Assembly (NCBI RefSeq): GCF_002575655.3 | Contig: NC_053035.3 | Location: 375,883,792 to 375,947,791 of the forward strand | From: Aegilops tauschii subsp. strangulata | Lineage: Eukaryota; Streptophyta; Magnoliopsida; Poales; Poaceae | DNA length: 64,000 nt | Direction: 5' to 3' | Part shown: positions 11,970 through 24,440 of the stretch, piece by piece | How the letters are laid out: each line of letters opens with the position of its first letter | How positions within the stretch are numbered: the first letter of the stretch is position 1 | Program-made: the position numbers and the translations under genes | The notes under the pieces: generated by a model | Told to the model about the DNA's origin: nothing | Databases searched by the model: none | The model's input: only the letters and a program-made list of their open reading frames with translations

Positions 11970-13408
11970 TTGAGTGCAACGAGAAATATAGTAGTAGTAG
12001 TGTGGACATTTCTTTTTATTAGTGAGGTGTCGGGTTGAGGCATGTAATGGAATGCAGGAGATTGTAATAATTTGAGAATCAATAAAGTTAGCATCATTGG
12101 TATTGATTTGGATTTTATGAGTTGTTACTCTATGAAGAAAGATTTTGACCATTTTCGAGGATATGAGTAATATGGTCTATGGAAGATTGTGCATTTTAAG
12201 GGTGGTAGTACCCTGTGAGGAAACTTGACCCTTGGAAAAAGGTAATGATATTCCACGAAGTGGGTTTCGGACAAAATAAGTATGAGTTTTATCTCGATAT
12301 GTTGGATACCCCAAGAATATGAGGGTATGGAGTATTATTGGATGTAAAGGAGGTAGAATGTTGGTAACATGGAGCAATTGCAACTCCATGATGAGTCTGA
12401 GTAATCACGTCTTAGTTTGGCATAATTCGAAGGAAGGGGGACAGTACAATTTGATGGATTTAAGTATGCCAGGAAGTTGGATGTTGGATTGAAGATCAGT
12501 TGCCCGATGACGAGTTCAAGGTTTACAAGTGATGAGATGGGCCATAACCCATAGGCCCCAGGACCTGCCAGGAAGCAAGCACCCTCTTGCTGAAGGAGAA
12601 ACCCTGGAAGAAGATACGACTTTATCAGCAGACGATTTCATAGGAGTAACGCAAAACCTGAGAGTTGTGAAGAAACGATAGAGGTTTGTTTGGCTTGCAG
12701 AATCAATGGATTTATCCGAACCTAGTTCGTTGACAAGAGAAATTATGCAATGCTTGTGAGGAATGACCGAGTGTTAGAATGCGAGATTCACTAAACCGTA
12801 TAGAAGGTAATGATTTGGGTGCGGGATGGATTGATCACCATACCGACCTACTCTTATTATTCGCCTTGCTATGTGGGATGGTAAATCTGAGTGACTTACC
12901 TATAGTAGAGAGACGAAGATCAAACCTTGTTTAAACCTTAGAATGGTATGATAATTTTACCCTTGTACACGGCAGTTGTTGCCAACCGTAGGTTATACGG
13001 TGAGGTTCAACCCAGACCCATTTCCTGCAGGAGAAACCATATATCGTTGACCACCATGAGATATCGATAGTTGTTTAGTTTTGGCGCCAGACCCGTCAGC
13101 TAAGAAGACCCAGTCATGGAAGAACCTTACCAAGATGAAAGGACAGAAGAATTGTGGTAAAGGTTATGCCACTACCGGAAGAGCCTAGAGAAGGAATTAT
13201 CTCGAGAATCTGAGAAGACCAGCCCTGTCAAGAATAAGGATGGAGTATATGAGTATTGATGGGACCGTAACGATGTTTCTAAGGGTGGTAGCACCCCAGA
13301 CCCCCCCTGTGATGATCGGTGGATTTTGAGAAGACCCCCAAACCTAATCTATTTCTTGCTAGCCTCTCCGAATCTCGAGGACGAGATTCATTTTAAGGGT
13401 GGTAGGTT
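11970..13408 (+). other. Non-coding 3' interior of large-LTR element, with polypurine tract
   Basis: No polymerase motif in any frame. AAGGGTGGTAGG at 13395-13406 abuts the 3' LTR and is the probable polypurine tract. Two earlier copies of AAGGGTGGTA occur at 12198-12207 and 13281-13290. The A/G-rich composition suggests this may be a decayed polyprotein region, but no domain can be recognised. Confidence 0.6.
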
Positions 13409-16400
13409 TGTAACATCCCAAAATTCTAAATTTTGGAATGTTATAATAAATAGATAGATTTGATTGTTTGTTTGATTGTGGTGTGATTGATTGAGTGAAT
13501 TCGAAACTTTTTGAAAGTTAAATGAGAGGGAATAAAAGGACTTTCCCAAACTTTCATTTTGCTTTTATGATCTCCGTAAATTCAAATTCTTTTCACCACA
13601 AAACCCTAGAGAGAAGATGACATGACTTCTTCCATTTATTTAAATGACAAGGGGTGTTGAAAATATTTCCAATTCAGAAACTTCAAGCAACTCAATGATT
13701 TTCATGAGAGAAGATAAAATGACTTCTTCAAAACATATGAAATATGAGTTGGAAGTTTAAAAGGATCTAATTTAAAGTCCTTTTGGAAATTATTTTCAAT
13801 TTGGAGTATTTGGGTTTTATTCAAATTATTTTTCTCCAAAATAAAAAATATATGGAAAATAGGGTAACATGATTCCCTACAATAGAAAATTGGAGAAAAA
13901 TTAATTTGAAATCATTTTGGTATTTTAAAATGACTTTTATGAGGTTTTATTGCAGCAGTAGCACTCTTTGCTTTATCTGAATTTTTGTATATTTTATTTG
14001 ACGCTAGAAAAATGCTCATGTTGTAGAAAATCTTTTTCTGAAAATTTTGATATATTATATGCCTATATAATATATTTTTTATTTTATTTTGTTTGCCTGA
14101 GAAAATGTTTTTATTTAAAAAAAAACTCTCTCGCGCCGACCGACTGGGCCACGGCCCAGCCAGCCAGCCGGCCCAAACCGGGCGCCGCCTTCGCCCCAAG
14201 TCCGGGCGCTGCACGCCCCGCCGCCGCTCGTGTCCGGCGCGGACACCGCCGCCGTTGCCCCTCCCGCAAGCTCCGCGCCGCCTCCTCCCGCATATAAATC
14301 CTGAGCCCCGGCCCCCTCTCTCTTCTCTCTCCTCGCCGCCTCGCTTCTCGCCGCCGAGCTGCCGCCCGCGCCGCAAACCACCGCGCCGCCGCCGCCCGCT
14401 GCTGCACGCCACCGCTCTCCGCCGCCACAGCCGCGCCTCGCTGCCGCCGGTGCTTGCGCCGACGCCCGCGCCGCCTACTGTCGTCGCCGGAGCCGCCGCC
14501 CCGCCTCGTCGTTGACCTCGCCGCCGTCGACAAAGAAAAACCGACGAAAAACCGCCGGTAAAACCGCCGAGCCGCCCCAGTTTATTTTTGTTTTCTTCGG
14601 TTTTCCCAACGTTTTGTTTTATTTAATGGACGTTCGCTGGTTTAGCCTCTGTAGTGAACGGTTTTCGTCGCGTAAGTTTCCGTAGCGAACGTTCGCTATT
14701 TAGTCTTTTTCTTTTATTTTAGTTTTTCGCCAGGGACCTATCTGTGATGATTTTATTTAGAGTTTAGTCCCTGTTCTTCAAACGGTCACAACTTTTTGCT
14801 CGTTAGTCCAAATTCAACGAAACCAACGCCCACTTCTTCATTATGATCCCCTCTATCCAGTAATCCAACTCAAACATGTTTTTGAAATTTTGAAATTTGA
14901 ATTAGACCAGATTTGAATTCAAACTTCGTCTGATCGTAATTTGAGTTTCGTAGCTCCGTTTGAGTTGATTCTTTTTGCTTATCGAAGCTCTTGACCTAAA
15001 CTTTCTGATAAGGCCAAATTCACATAATTTTGGTGCTGTTAGAAATTGTTTTATGTTGCAAGAGTTATTTGCTTTGTTTTGATGTTTTCCGAGTTGTTTT
15101 CTTCGTTCTATCCGATCTTTTGAGTGATTGCTCATGTGTGATTACTATTGCTTGCTTACGGTAGATTGACTAGAGTGTGTCGAGTAGAACTATCAGGAGT
15201 TAAGAGTGCGAATCATCTTCATCAACATTGCAGGCAAGTTCACACTTTGATCATACTTTTCATTACCCAGTTCTTATGCATTAGTTTCACCCCTCAAACA
15301 TTGCATGGTTAGGATCCAAATAACATGTGGGTTTTGGGAAGTAGATGAGGTAGTACCTATTGCCCTGTTTATTATCAAACCTTTGGGAGTTACTTCTACG
15401 TTGCTTATATTGTTATGCTATGCTCATAGACGTGGTTTGGGTTTGAGTGAATTTTCCATGACCGATGTGAGATTGTTAATTAATGGTTCAACTTAAGGTG
15501 GCTACTTAAATAAACAACTGGGTGGATTGAGGCACCTGGAGAACCCAGTGTTGCCTGTATTTTTGGATATCCCGGAGTACCCGTGTGATCATCCTATGGA
15601 CCGCCGCCCAGACTCAAAGGGATCATAAGATTATTCATGCTAGAAACTTCCGTGTGCAGCCACAAGCCATTATGGGCTCTGGCATAGTTGAGTAAGGTGT
15701 GTGAACTCTTGAAGAGGTGGACTAGCAGATGTAGGGGGATTGTAGGTGTAACGGTCTGCCCGGAGTAGAGAGTAAATGCTTCTGAAAGACTGTGTCTCGA
15801 TCATCCGTTTCTCAAACACCAAGTAGTGCGAGAAATCCAACGGAGGAGATCGAGTCTTGTGGGGAAAAGTGCACAAACCTCTGCAGAGTGTACAAACTAA
15901 TCATGATTAGCCGTGTCCCCGGTTATGGACAATCTTGAGTATCTAGTACTTGGATTATCATGTGAATCTCATCATGTTACTTTAATTAATCTTGTTGGGT
16001 TAATGATGATACTTAATTGGGATTGAGATGCTGTCAACCATCTCAATGTTTAACAACCACCATGATAGTTAAATAAAATTTATTCCTTTGTAGTAGGGAA
16101 AAATTGGCTTTTCGCAAAAACCTTATAACCATAGAGCTTTTCCACCAGCCATATATGCATGTAGTGATAGCCTTTGTTCATCATTTCTCTATGGTGTGAA
16201 TTTGCCAGTACATTCCATGTGCTGACCCGTTTTCGGGCTGCAACGTTTCATGTTGCAGGATTCTTACGACGAGTAAGTGATACGTTAGGGTTACGATTTC
16301 TACACTCAACTTTGTCATTGGTGTTGATGGGAATCCACAACCTTGTTACTTCCGCTATTTGGATTGAGGTAATAGTATTTGCGTTACTTTATACATGTGA

Positions 16401-16503
16401 TTTACCTCTGTTATAAATCCTCGAGTACTGTGTGTGTCAGCATACCGATCTAGGGATGACACTTAAGCACAGAGACTTGATCCATTTGGGTTGGGTCGCT
16501 ACA
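13409..16503 (+). repeat. 3' LTR of large-LTR element
   Basis: It is a copy of 6623-9778, about 61 bp shorter, mostly owing to three gaps of 21, 21 and 18 bp. The first 250 bp show roughly three substitutions by eye. Confidence 0.93.
14293..14298 (+). promoter_or_regulatory. TATA box in 3' LTR
   Basis: TATAAA equivalent to 7528-7533. In a 3' LTR it could drive read-out transcription into 16504 onward. Confidence 0.5.
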
Positions 16504-16508
16504 TTAGA

Positions 16509-17455
16509 GCATTGTCCCATGTGAGGAAATGACGATGGAGACTATGAATCGCCCACAAGTCGGGATGAGATTCCGGACTAAATAAAAAAAGAGGCCAAAG
16601 AAAAAAAAGGCCCAAAAAATGAGAGAAAAAAAATGAGAAAAAAATGAGAGAAAAAGAGAGAAGGGACAATGTTACTATCCTTTTTCCACACTTGTGCTTC
16701 AAAGTAGCACCGTGATCTTCTTGATAGAGAGTCTCCTATGTTGTCACTTTCATATACTAAGTGGGAATTTTTCATTATAGAACTTGGCTTGTATATTCCA
16801 ATGATGGGCTTCCCCAAAATGCCCTAGGTCTTCGTGAGCAAGCAAGTTGGATGCACACCCACTTAGTTTCTTTTGTTGAGCTTTCATATATTTATAGCTC
16901 TAGTGCATCCGTTGCATGGCAATCCCTACTCCTCACATTGACATCAATTGATGGGCATCTCCATAGCCTATTTATTAGCCGCGTCAATGTGAGACTTTCT
17001 ACCTTTTTGTCTTCTCACATAACCCCCATCATTATACTTTATCCCACCCATAGTGCTATATCCATGGCTTGCGCTCATGTATTGCATAAGGGTTGAAAAG
17101 GCTGAAGCGCGTCAAAAAGTATGAACCAATTGCTCGGCTTGTCATCGGGGTTATGCATGATGAGAACGTTTTTTGTGACGAAATTGAAGCATGGCCTAAC
17201 TATATGATTTTGTAGGGATGAGCTTTCTTCGGCTATGTTATTTTGATAAGACATAATTGCTTGGTTAGCATGTTTGAGGTATTATTGTTTTTATGTCAAC
17301 ATTAAACTTTTATCTTGAATCTTTCGGATCTAAATATTCATGCCACAATAAAAGGAATTACATTGAAAATTATCCTAAGTAGCATTCCACATCAAAAATT
17401 CTGTTTTTATCATTTACCTACTCGAGAACGAGCAGGAATTAAGCTTGGGGATGCT
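16509..17455 (+). other. 3' interior of gypsy-type element
   Basis: No gene. There is a purine-rich low-complexity stretch at 16580-16665. The element's polypurine-type motif TAAGCTTGGGGATGC lies at 17440-17454, directly before the LTR. Confidence 0.6.
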
Positions 17456-19040
17456 TGATACGTCTCCAATGTATCTATAATTTTTTATTGTTCCATGCTA
17501 TTATATTATCTATTTTGGATGTTCAATGGGCTTTATTATACACTTTTATATTATTTTTGGGACTAACCTATTAACCGGAGGCCCAGCCCAAATTGTTGTT
17601 TTTTGCCTGTTTCAGTGTTTCGAAGGAAAGGAATATCAAACGGAGTCCAAACGGAATGAAACCTTCGGGAACGTGATTTTCGGAACAAACGTGATCCAGA
17701 GGACTTGGAGTGGACGTCAAGCAATCAACGAGGAGGCCACGAGGCAGGGAGGCGCGCCTGCCCCCTGGGCACGCCCCCACCCTCGTGGGCCCCTCGTAGC
17801 TCTCCTGACCGACCTCTTTCGCCTATATATACTCATATACCCTGGAAATATCAGAACAGGAGCCGAAACCCTATTTCCACCGCCGCAACTCTCTGTACCC
17901 GTGAGATCCCATCTTGGGGCCTTTTCCGGCGCTCCGCCGAAGGGGGCATTGATCACGGAGGGCTTCTACATCAACACCATAGCCTCTCCGATGATGTGTG
18001 AGTAGTTTACCTCAGACCTTCGGGTCCATAGATATTAGCTAGATGGCTTCTTCTCTCTCTTTGGATCTCAATACGAAGTTCTCCTCGATTCTCTTGGAGA
18101 TCTATTCGATGTAATCTTCTTTTGCGGTGTGTTTGTCGAGATCCGATGAATTGTGGGTTTATGATCAAGATTATCTATGAACAACATTTGAATCTCCTCT
18201 GAATTCTTTTATGTATGATTGGTTATCTTTGCAAGTCTCTTCGAATTATCAGTTTGGTTTGGCCTACTAGATTGATCTTTCTTGCAATGGGAGAACTGCT
18301 TAGCTTTGGGTTCAATCTTGCAGTGCTCGATCCCAGTGACAGTAGGGGAAACGACATGTATTGTATTGTTGCCATCGAGGATAAAAAGATGGGGTTTATA
18401 TCATATTGCTTGAGTTTATCCCTCTACATCATGTCATCTTACCTAATGCGTTACTCTGTTCTTATGAACTTAATACTCTAGATGCATGCTGGATAGCGGT
18501 CGATGTGTGGAGTAATAGTAGTAGATGCAGGTAGGAGTCGGTCTACTTGTCGCGAACGTGATGCCTATATACATGATCATGCCTAGATATTCTCATAACT
18601 ATGCTCAATTCTATCAATTTCTCGACAGTAATTTGTTCACCCACCGTAATACTTATGCTATCTTGAGAGAAGCCACTAGTGAAACCTATGGCCCCGGGGT
18701 CTATTTTCCATCATATTAATCTCCCGTCAACTAGCTATTTCTGGCGCCATTTATTTTGCAATCTTTACTTTCACTCTTTATCATAAAAAATACCAAAAAT
18801 ATTATCTTATCATCTCTATCAGATCTCACTTTTGCAAGTGGTCTTGAAGGGATTGACAACCCCTTTATCGCGTTGGTTGCAAGGTTCTTATTTGTTTGTG
18901 TAGGTATGAGGGACTTCAGCGTGGTCTCCTACTGGATTGATACCTTGGTTCTCAAAAACTGAGGGAAATACTTACGCTACTTTACTGCATCACCCTTTCC
19001 TCTTCAAGGGAAAAACCAACTCAGTGCTCAAGAGGTAGCA
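17456..19040 (+). repeat. 3' LTR of gypsy-type element
   Basis: It is a copy of 2082-3665, starting TGATACGTCTCC. TATATATA at 17824-17831 is its TATA box. Confidence 0.92.
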
Positions 19041-20416
19041 CTTAGTGATATGCTCCAAAAACCCTCAACCACTTTCTCATATCCACATATGTCCCAAACC
19101 AAAAGTCAAACTTGGCCCCACTGAAACATTCTATCCGGCGCCACCGAGTTCATTTAACATAGCCACTGCCACAAACCCTAGTCACTTCGGTCTCACCGAT
19201 AGGGATCTCGGTCTCACCGAGATGGGATTGCAAACTCTCTGTTTCCCTCCATAACGTTTCGGTCCAACCAAGATGAGCGATCGGTCCCACCGAGTTGGCA
19301 ATGCAAACTCTTTGTTTCCCCTTCGTAACATTTTTGTCTCACCGAGATGAGCGAATCGGTCCCATCGAGTTTGCCTAACCAACTCTCTGGTTAGCTTATT
19401 ACCAAAATCGGTCGCACCAAGTTTGTGTAATCGATCTCATCGAGATTACGTTATGCCCTATAATAAAATCGGTTCCACCGAGTTGACATGTCGGTCCAAC
19501 CGAATATCCTAACGTTCACATTTTGAACTAAATCGGTCTGACTGAGTTTCATTATTCGGTCACACCGAGTTTGGTGATTTGTGTGTAACGGTTAGATTTT
19601 GTGTGGAGGCTATATATACCCCTCCACCCACTCTTCATTCGTCGAGAAAGCCATCAGAACATGCCTACACTTCCAGCATACATTTTCTGAGATAGAACCA
19701 CCTACTTATGTGTTGAGGTCAAGATATTCCATTCCAACCACATAAATCTTGATCTCTAGCCTTCTCCAAGTTGCTTTCCACTCAAATCATCTTTCCACCA
19801 AATCCAAATCTGTGAGAGAGAGTTGAGTGTTGGGGAGACTATCATTTGAAGCACAAGAGCATGGAGTTCATCATCAACACACCATTTATTACCTTTTGGA
19901 GAGTGGTGTCTCCTAGATTGGTTAGGTGTCACTTGGGAGCCTTTGTCAAGATTGTGGAGTTTAACCAAGGAGTTTGTACGGCAAGGAGATCGCCTACTTC
20001 GTGAAGATCTACCCTAGTGAGGCAAGTCCTTCGTGGGCGATAGCCATGGTGGGACAGATAAGGTTGCTTCTTCGTGGACCCTTCGTGGGTGGAGCCCTTC
20101 GTGGACTCGCGCTACCGTTACATTTCGTGGGTTGAAGTCTCCATCAACGTGGATGTACGATAGCACCACCTATCGGAACCACGCCAAAAATCTTCGTGTC
20201 TACATTGCGTTTGCTCCCTCCAAACTCCTCCCTTTACCTTCATGTGCAATGTTTTACATTCCGCTGCTATACTCTCAGATTGGCATGTGTTGGTTGTTTG
20301 CTTGACTAGTGCTAAGTTGCTAAAATATGCCAAGACTTAAAATTGGGAAAAGGCTAGATTTTTATTTGGTCAAGTAGTCTAATCACCCCCCCTCTAGACA
20401 TACTTTCGATCCTACA
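19041..20416 (+). repeat. Left LTR of copia-type element, part 2
   Basis: It resumes after the second CTTAG (19041-19045) and ends TCCTACA. It holds about fifteen TCGGT...ACCGA-type motifs at 19138-19575, then TATATATA at 19611-19618. Matches 27302-28682. Confidence 0.92.
19611..19618 (+). promoter_or_regulatory. TATA box in left LTR of copia-type element
   Basis: TATATATA follows the cluster of TCGGT/ACCGA motifs and is repeated at 27876-27883. The motif cluster just upstream is in the position expected for U3 regulatory sites. Confidence 0.6.
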
Positions 20417-20418
20417 AG

Positions 20419-20430
20419 TGGTATCAGAGC
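20419..20430 (+). other. Primer binding site of copia-type element
   Basis: TGGTATCAGAGC, complementary to the 3' end of initiator-Met tRNA, starts two bases after the LTR end. Confidence 0.85.
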
Positions 20431-20501
20431 TTTGGTCTCCATTTGCCTTGATTTCCATAGATTTTGGTGATCATAGCCTTGGTTTCACAACCTAGGAGAG
20501 T

Positions 20502-22687
20502 ATGGCGTCTAGCGAGGGAAATTACCACCGTAGAGGTCCTTACTTTGATGGTACTAATTTTGCTAGTTGGAAGCACAAGATGAAAATGCATATTCTTGGA
20601 CATAACCCCGCCATTTGGGCTATTGTGTGTATTGGCTTGCAAGGTGAATTCTTTGATGGGAGAGAACCGAACCATGAAGCTACCTTGGAAGAGTTGAAGA
20701 TGCTGCAATACAATGCTCAAGCTTGTGATATTCTCTTCAACGGATTGTGCCCCGAAAATTTCAAAAAAATCAGTCGTCTTGAGAATGCAAAGGAAATTTG
20801 GGATACTTTAATTGATATGCACGAGGGTACCGACTCCGTCAAGGAATCCAAATTGGATGTGCTTCAAAGTCAACTTGACAAGTTTAAAATGAAGGATGGT
20901 GAAGGTGTCACTGAAATGTACTCTAGGCTTGCTCTTATCACAAATGAGATTGCTAGCTTAGGAAGTGAAGAGATGACCGATAAATTCATCATCAAGAAGA
21001 TCCTAAGAGCCTTGGATGGAAAATATGATACCGTGTGCACATTGATCCAAATGATGCCCAATTACAAAGATCTCAAGCCAACGGAAGTCATTGGAAGAAT
21101 TGTTGCTCATGAGATGTCACTTAAGGATAAGGAAGAGCTCCACAACAAGTCAAGTGGTGCTTACAAAGCCTCATGTGATGCTCCCACATCATCAAGTGAG
21201 AAACAAACCTTCAATGAACAATTGAGCCTAATGGTGAAGAATTTCAACAAGTTCTACAAGAGTAGAAGCAAGGAAAGAAGTTCCAAGTCAAGATCCTACA
21301 ATGACAAAAGATCTTCAAGTCGTGAACAAAATTGCTACAATTGTGGAAGACCCAGACACTACTCCAATGAGTGTACGGCTCGCTACGAAAGAAGAGAAGA
21401 TTCTCCCAAAAGAAGAAGTAGAAGAGAAGAATCACCACCAATAGAGAGAGAAGGAGTAGAGATGATCATTATGAACGAAGAACCTCTCGGAGAAGCAAGG
21501 ATTCGGAAAGGAAGGACAAATCATCAAAGAGCTACACAAAACAAAGACATCAAGCTCATGTTGGTGAATGGGTATCTAGCTCCGACTCCGACCATCACTC
21601 CGAAAGAAGTTATCACTCCAACTCCGAATATACTCAAGATGAAGGTGTTGCCGGTCTAGCACTTGTGTCAACCAACTCCTACGACATATTTGACTCACCA
21701 AATGAAGGAATTGGAATATGCTTCATGGCTAAAGGCCCAAAGGTACCACACCCCGAGTATGTTGATTTCAATAGTGATGAAGATGATTTGCTAGGAGATG
21801 ATGATTTACTTGTTGACAACTCTAGTTATGAAAACTATGATGAACTTGCTATTAATCATGCTAATCAAGATAAAACGAATGACGATGATAAGAAGGAGAT
21901 TAAGCGTCTAACTAAAGAACTAAACACTCTTAAGTTAGCTCATGAAACTACCTTGGAAGATCATCGAGAACTTTTAAACACTCATGAGAAGCTACTCTTT
22001 AAAAAGCTCAACCTTGAGCAAGAGCATGAGTTCTTAAAAGCAATCAATGATGATCTTCGCAAGAAAAGTTCTTCTTACACTGCCAAGCGTTTACTCTTGT
22101 TTACTTACATGCCACAAGTAAAATCTAGCAACAAGAGTAAGAAAGATTCTTCGTCTAGTAGTAACAATAATCATGCTAAATCCAATGTTGTTGCTTCTAG
22201 TAGTTCTCTTGATTCCACTAATGATTCTCTTAGCCAAGTTACACTTGAGCAAGAAAATAGCTTATTGAAGGGAATTATAGAGAAAGGTGTTTACAAGAGC
22301 CTTGCTGGAAGTAAGCAATTTGAGGAAATTGTACGCAAGCAAGGAAGGCACCGGAAGAATCAAGGTGTTGGTTTTGAACGAAAGTTCAATGCCAATGGAG
22401 TTGAGTGGGAAGAAGATCAATACCCCAAGACGAAGTTTGTTCCTCAACAAGAGAAGTATGATCCTACTTCTTTCCAAGGAACACAAGCTCAAGATGATCT
22501 TCCACCACAAGACCACAAGCAAAAAGGCAAGGACAAGCTTCAAGGAGAGATTGATGCATTTGAAGAAGCTCCCAAGGCCTTGGTCAAGTGGGTTCCCAAG
22601 ACTACATCAAGTTCTACTACATCAAGTACGACTACAACTCCAAGGATTCCCATCAAGATGATGTGGATCCCGAAGAGGAAGAACTAG
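20502..22687 (+). pseudogene. Frameshifted copia-type gag with C-terminal coiled-coil extension
   Basis: The first frame (20502-21659, 385 residues) has the UBN2-type gag opening (YFDGTNFASWKHKMKMHIL), a long helical capsid-like part and one knuckle, CYNCGRPRHYSNEC, near residue 280, followed by an Arg/Ser/Glu-rich tail. The second frame (21665-22687) holds an acidic stretch, a leucine/glutamate coiled-coil-like segment, a Ser/Asn-rich linker and a Lys-rich end. A shift between about 21430 and 21659 separates the frames; the sense of the upstream part of frame 2 suggests they were one ORF of roughly 725 residues. It would form particle shells. No protease motif follows. Confidence 0.8.
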
Positions 22688-24440
22688 AGAGTTCTTGAGG
22701 GTGACTCGGCCAACATACTTCACTCATATCTTTTGGCAAGGACTTGTGCAAACAACTTCCACATCTTGCACTAGTTCAAGGAGTCACAAACCCTCTTGTT
22801 GGTAAGACAAGGGACAAGGTAACCTAATGCTTTCATGGACATCATCTTGTGTGTACATCACTCTATGTCTATGGATATCCTTGTCTGTTCCTTGTGGGGC
22901 TAACCCGTGTAGGTATTGAAAGTGCAACTCACTCCAATGGATTGCTCCAAATGAAATACATCAACATTGAGCATCCACATCTTCAACATCTACATGAAGT
23001 CATCATCGACAAAACCCAAGGTTAGTTCATCCCTCTTAGGGGGGATATCACATCTAGGGGGAGCTTTACTCTAATAATTGAGCTAAAGCAATTCTAATGG
23101 TGTGAACACAACAATGCTTCATGTAAAAGTGGTAACCCCACTTGTGCTTAAACGATGAGTATGACCTATGATCAAATGTTATCATTTGACTCCTAAGTCA
23201 ATATACTCATATATAGATGACCTAGTCATCGCCAAATTGCTCGATAGATGCTAGAGTGCTTGCGCATGCTTTGTCACATATTTCATTTGCCATTTTATTG
23301 TGTGAGCATGTTGATTGCATATTTTACTCATTCGAGGACATCCATTTGTTGCTTTGATTGTTTGGTCCTTTCTCTTTTGCCAAATGGATGGACAAGAATG
23401 CCTAAGAACACCCTCTAGCTATCTATGCTTTTCTCGTCTCAAACTCTATTCATGCTACATCACAAAGTTTGATCAAGTCAGATTCGAACCACTCTGTGTG
23501 AGGAGCACTCGGAGTCCCGATTCGTCATAGACTTAAACTTCAAAAACCTCTTTGTGCATTTCGGTATGACCGAGTCATCCACTTCGGTCACACTGAGTTC
23601 ACTAAGTTGATCTAGGTTTTCCATCTCGGTGCAACCGATTTGAACTTTTTGGTCACACCGAGTTGTAGTAACCGCTTGCGATTCTGCATCTCGGTGCCAC
23701 CGAGTTGTTCCACTCAGTCACACTGACAGGGTCGGGATATATAAACCCACGGGTGAGATTTTGGAAATTTCTTCAAACTCTTCAGCCCGCGCGTGTCCTG
23801 CTCTGCCTCTTCGGGTCTCCGGATCTTCTCGCCGCCAGCGACCTCCCGCCGCTGGTTTCCGTCACCGTCAACGGAATTCTTCTCCGCCGTTGTCGCCGTA
23901 GCGAACTCCCGCCGAACTAGGGTATGAGTTCGACTCTTCGTGCTATTTCCTTACTCCGATTCATAGCACATTACTTTGCCACGATCTTTACCACATATGA
24001 AAACGATCTATCCACAGAAAACGTCCTTCAGGTTAGATTTGATTCGAAAATTTAGGGTTAGGTCTCCGTCGAACTCATCTCGGACCGACCGAGCTATAGA
24101 AATCGGTCTCACCGATTTGGCTTAGGCCATTGCACATGCATTTTCGGTCTGACCGAAAATTGCAAATCGGTGCGACCGAGTTCGACTCTCTGTGAAACCC
24201 TAGCAATCTCGGTGCCACCGAACTGTGACTCGGTCTGACCGATTTCACTAGTTTAGGCTCCAAAATTGCTTCGGTATCACTGAATTTAAAAGATTAGTAG
24301 CTCCGAAATGCTTTCTGTGGAGAACTAAAACTAAGTTTTTTGAGTCATCTGTTTTGCAAAAACTCTGCACTTTGTGATGCTCATCTATTCTACCTCATCT
24401 ACATCTATTCACAGGGTTTGTTGTCAGTGTGATTGCCAAG
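22688..24440 (+). other. Spacer between the two ORFs of the copia-type element, with promoter-like segment
   Basis: No gene. Two GGGGG-containing purine tracts (23038-23049, 23056-23064) resemble the real polypurine tract at 26999. From 23560 to 24290 TCGGT/ACCGA motifs like those of the LTRs reappear on both sides of a TATA box at 23738 and a C-rich leader. This reads as a second promoter for the downstream ORF. Confidence 0.5.
23738..23745 (+). promoter_or_regulatory. Internal TATA box upstream of second ORF
   Basis: TATATAAA with a downstream C-rich leader (TCTTCTCGCCGCCAGCGACC) and several TCGGT/ACCGA motifs within 200 bp upstream. It lies about 700 bp before the second ORF. Promoter function is inferred. 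Confidence 0.45.

Larger units (their letters stand above)
6623..16503 (+). mobile_element. Gag-only LTR retrotransposon with very large LTRs (9881 bp)
   Basis: A perfect TSD TTAGA lies at 6618-6622 and 16504-16508. LTRs are 6623-9778 (3156 bp) and 13409-16503 (3095 bp), starting TGTAACATCCC and ending GTCGCTACA. They exceed half of the element. The 3.6-kb interior carries a PBS, broken gag with several CCHC knuckles, a polypurine tract and no polymerase. It is therefore a non-autonomous, LARD-like member of a gypsy-type lineage; the lineage call is an inference from the PBS, the polypurine tract (AAGGGTGGTAGG) and the knuckle gag. Family name not determined. Confidence 0.93.
2082..19040 (+). 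mobile_element. Non-autonomous gypsy-type LTR retrotransposon (about 7.1 kb without nested DNA)
   Basis: LTR pair 2082-3665 and 17456-19040 begins TGATACGTCTCC and ends GAGGTAGCA. The flanking TSD CTTAG (2077-2081, 19041-19045) is perfect. I recall this terminus from Triticeae gypsy families of the Sabrina/WHAM group but cannot settle the family name here. Internal DNA holds one short frameshifted ORF and no pol. About 40 substitutions between the ~1585-bp LTRs were counted by eye. It is interrupted at 6623-16503 by a further element. Confidence 0.93.

Noticed and set aside
17526..18005. 159-codon open frame shared with 2219-2632
   Set aside because: Shared only because the two LTRs are copies. 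It spans the LTR TATA box and has no domain.
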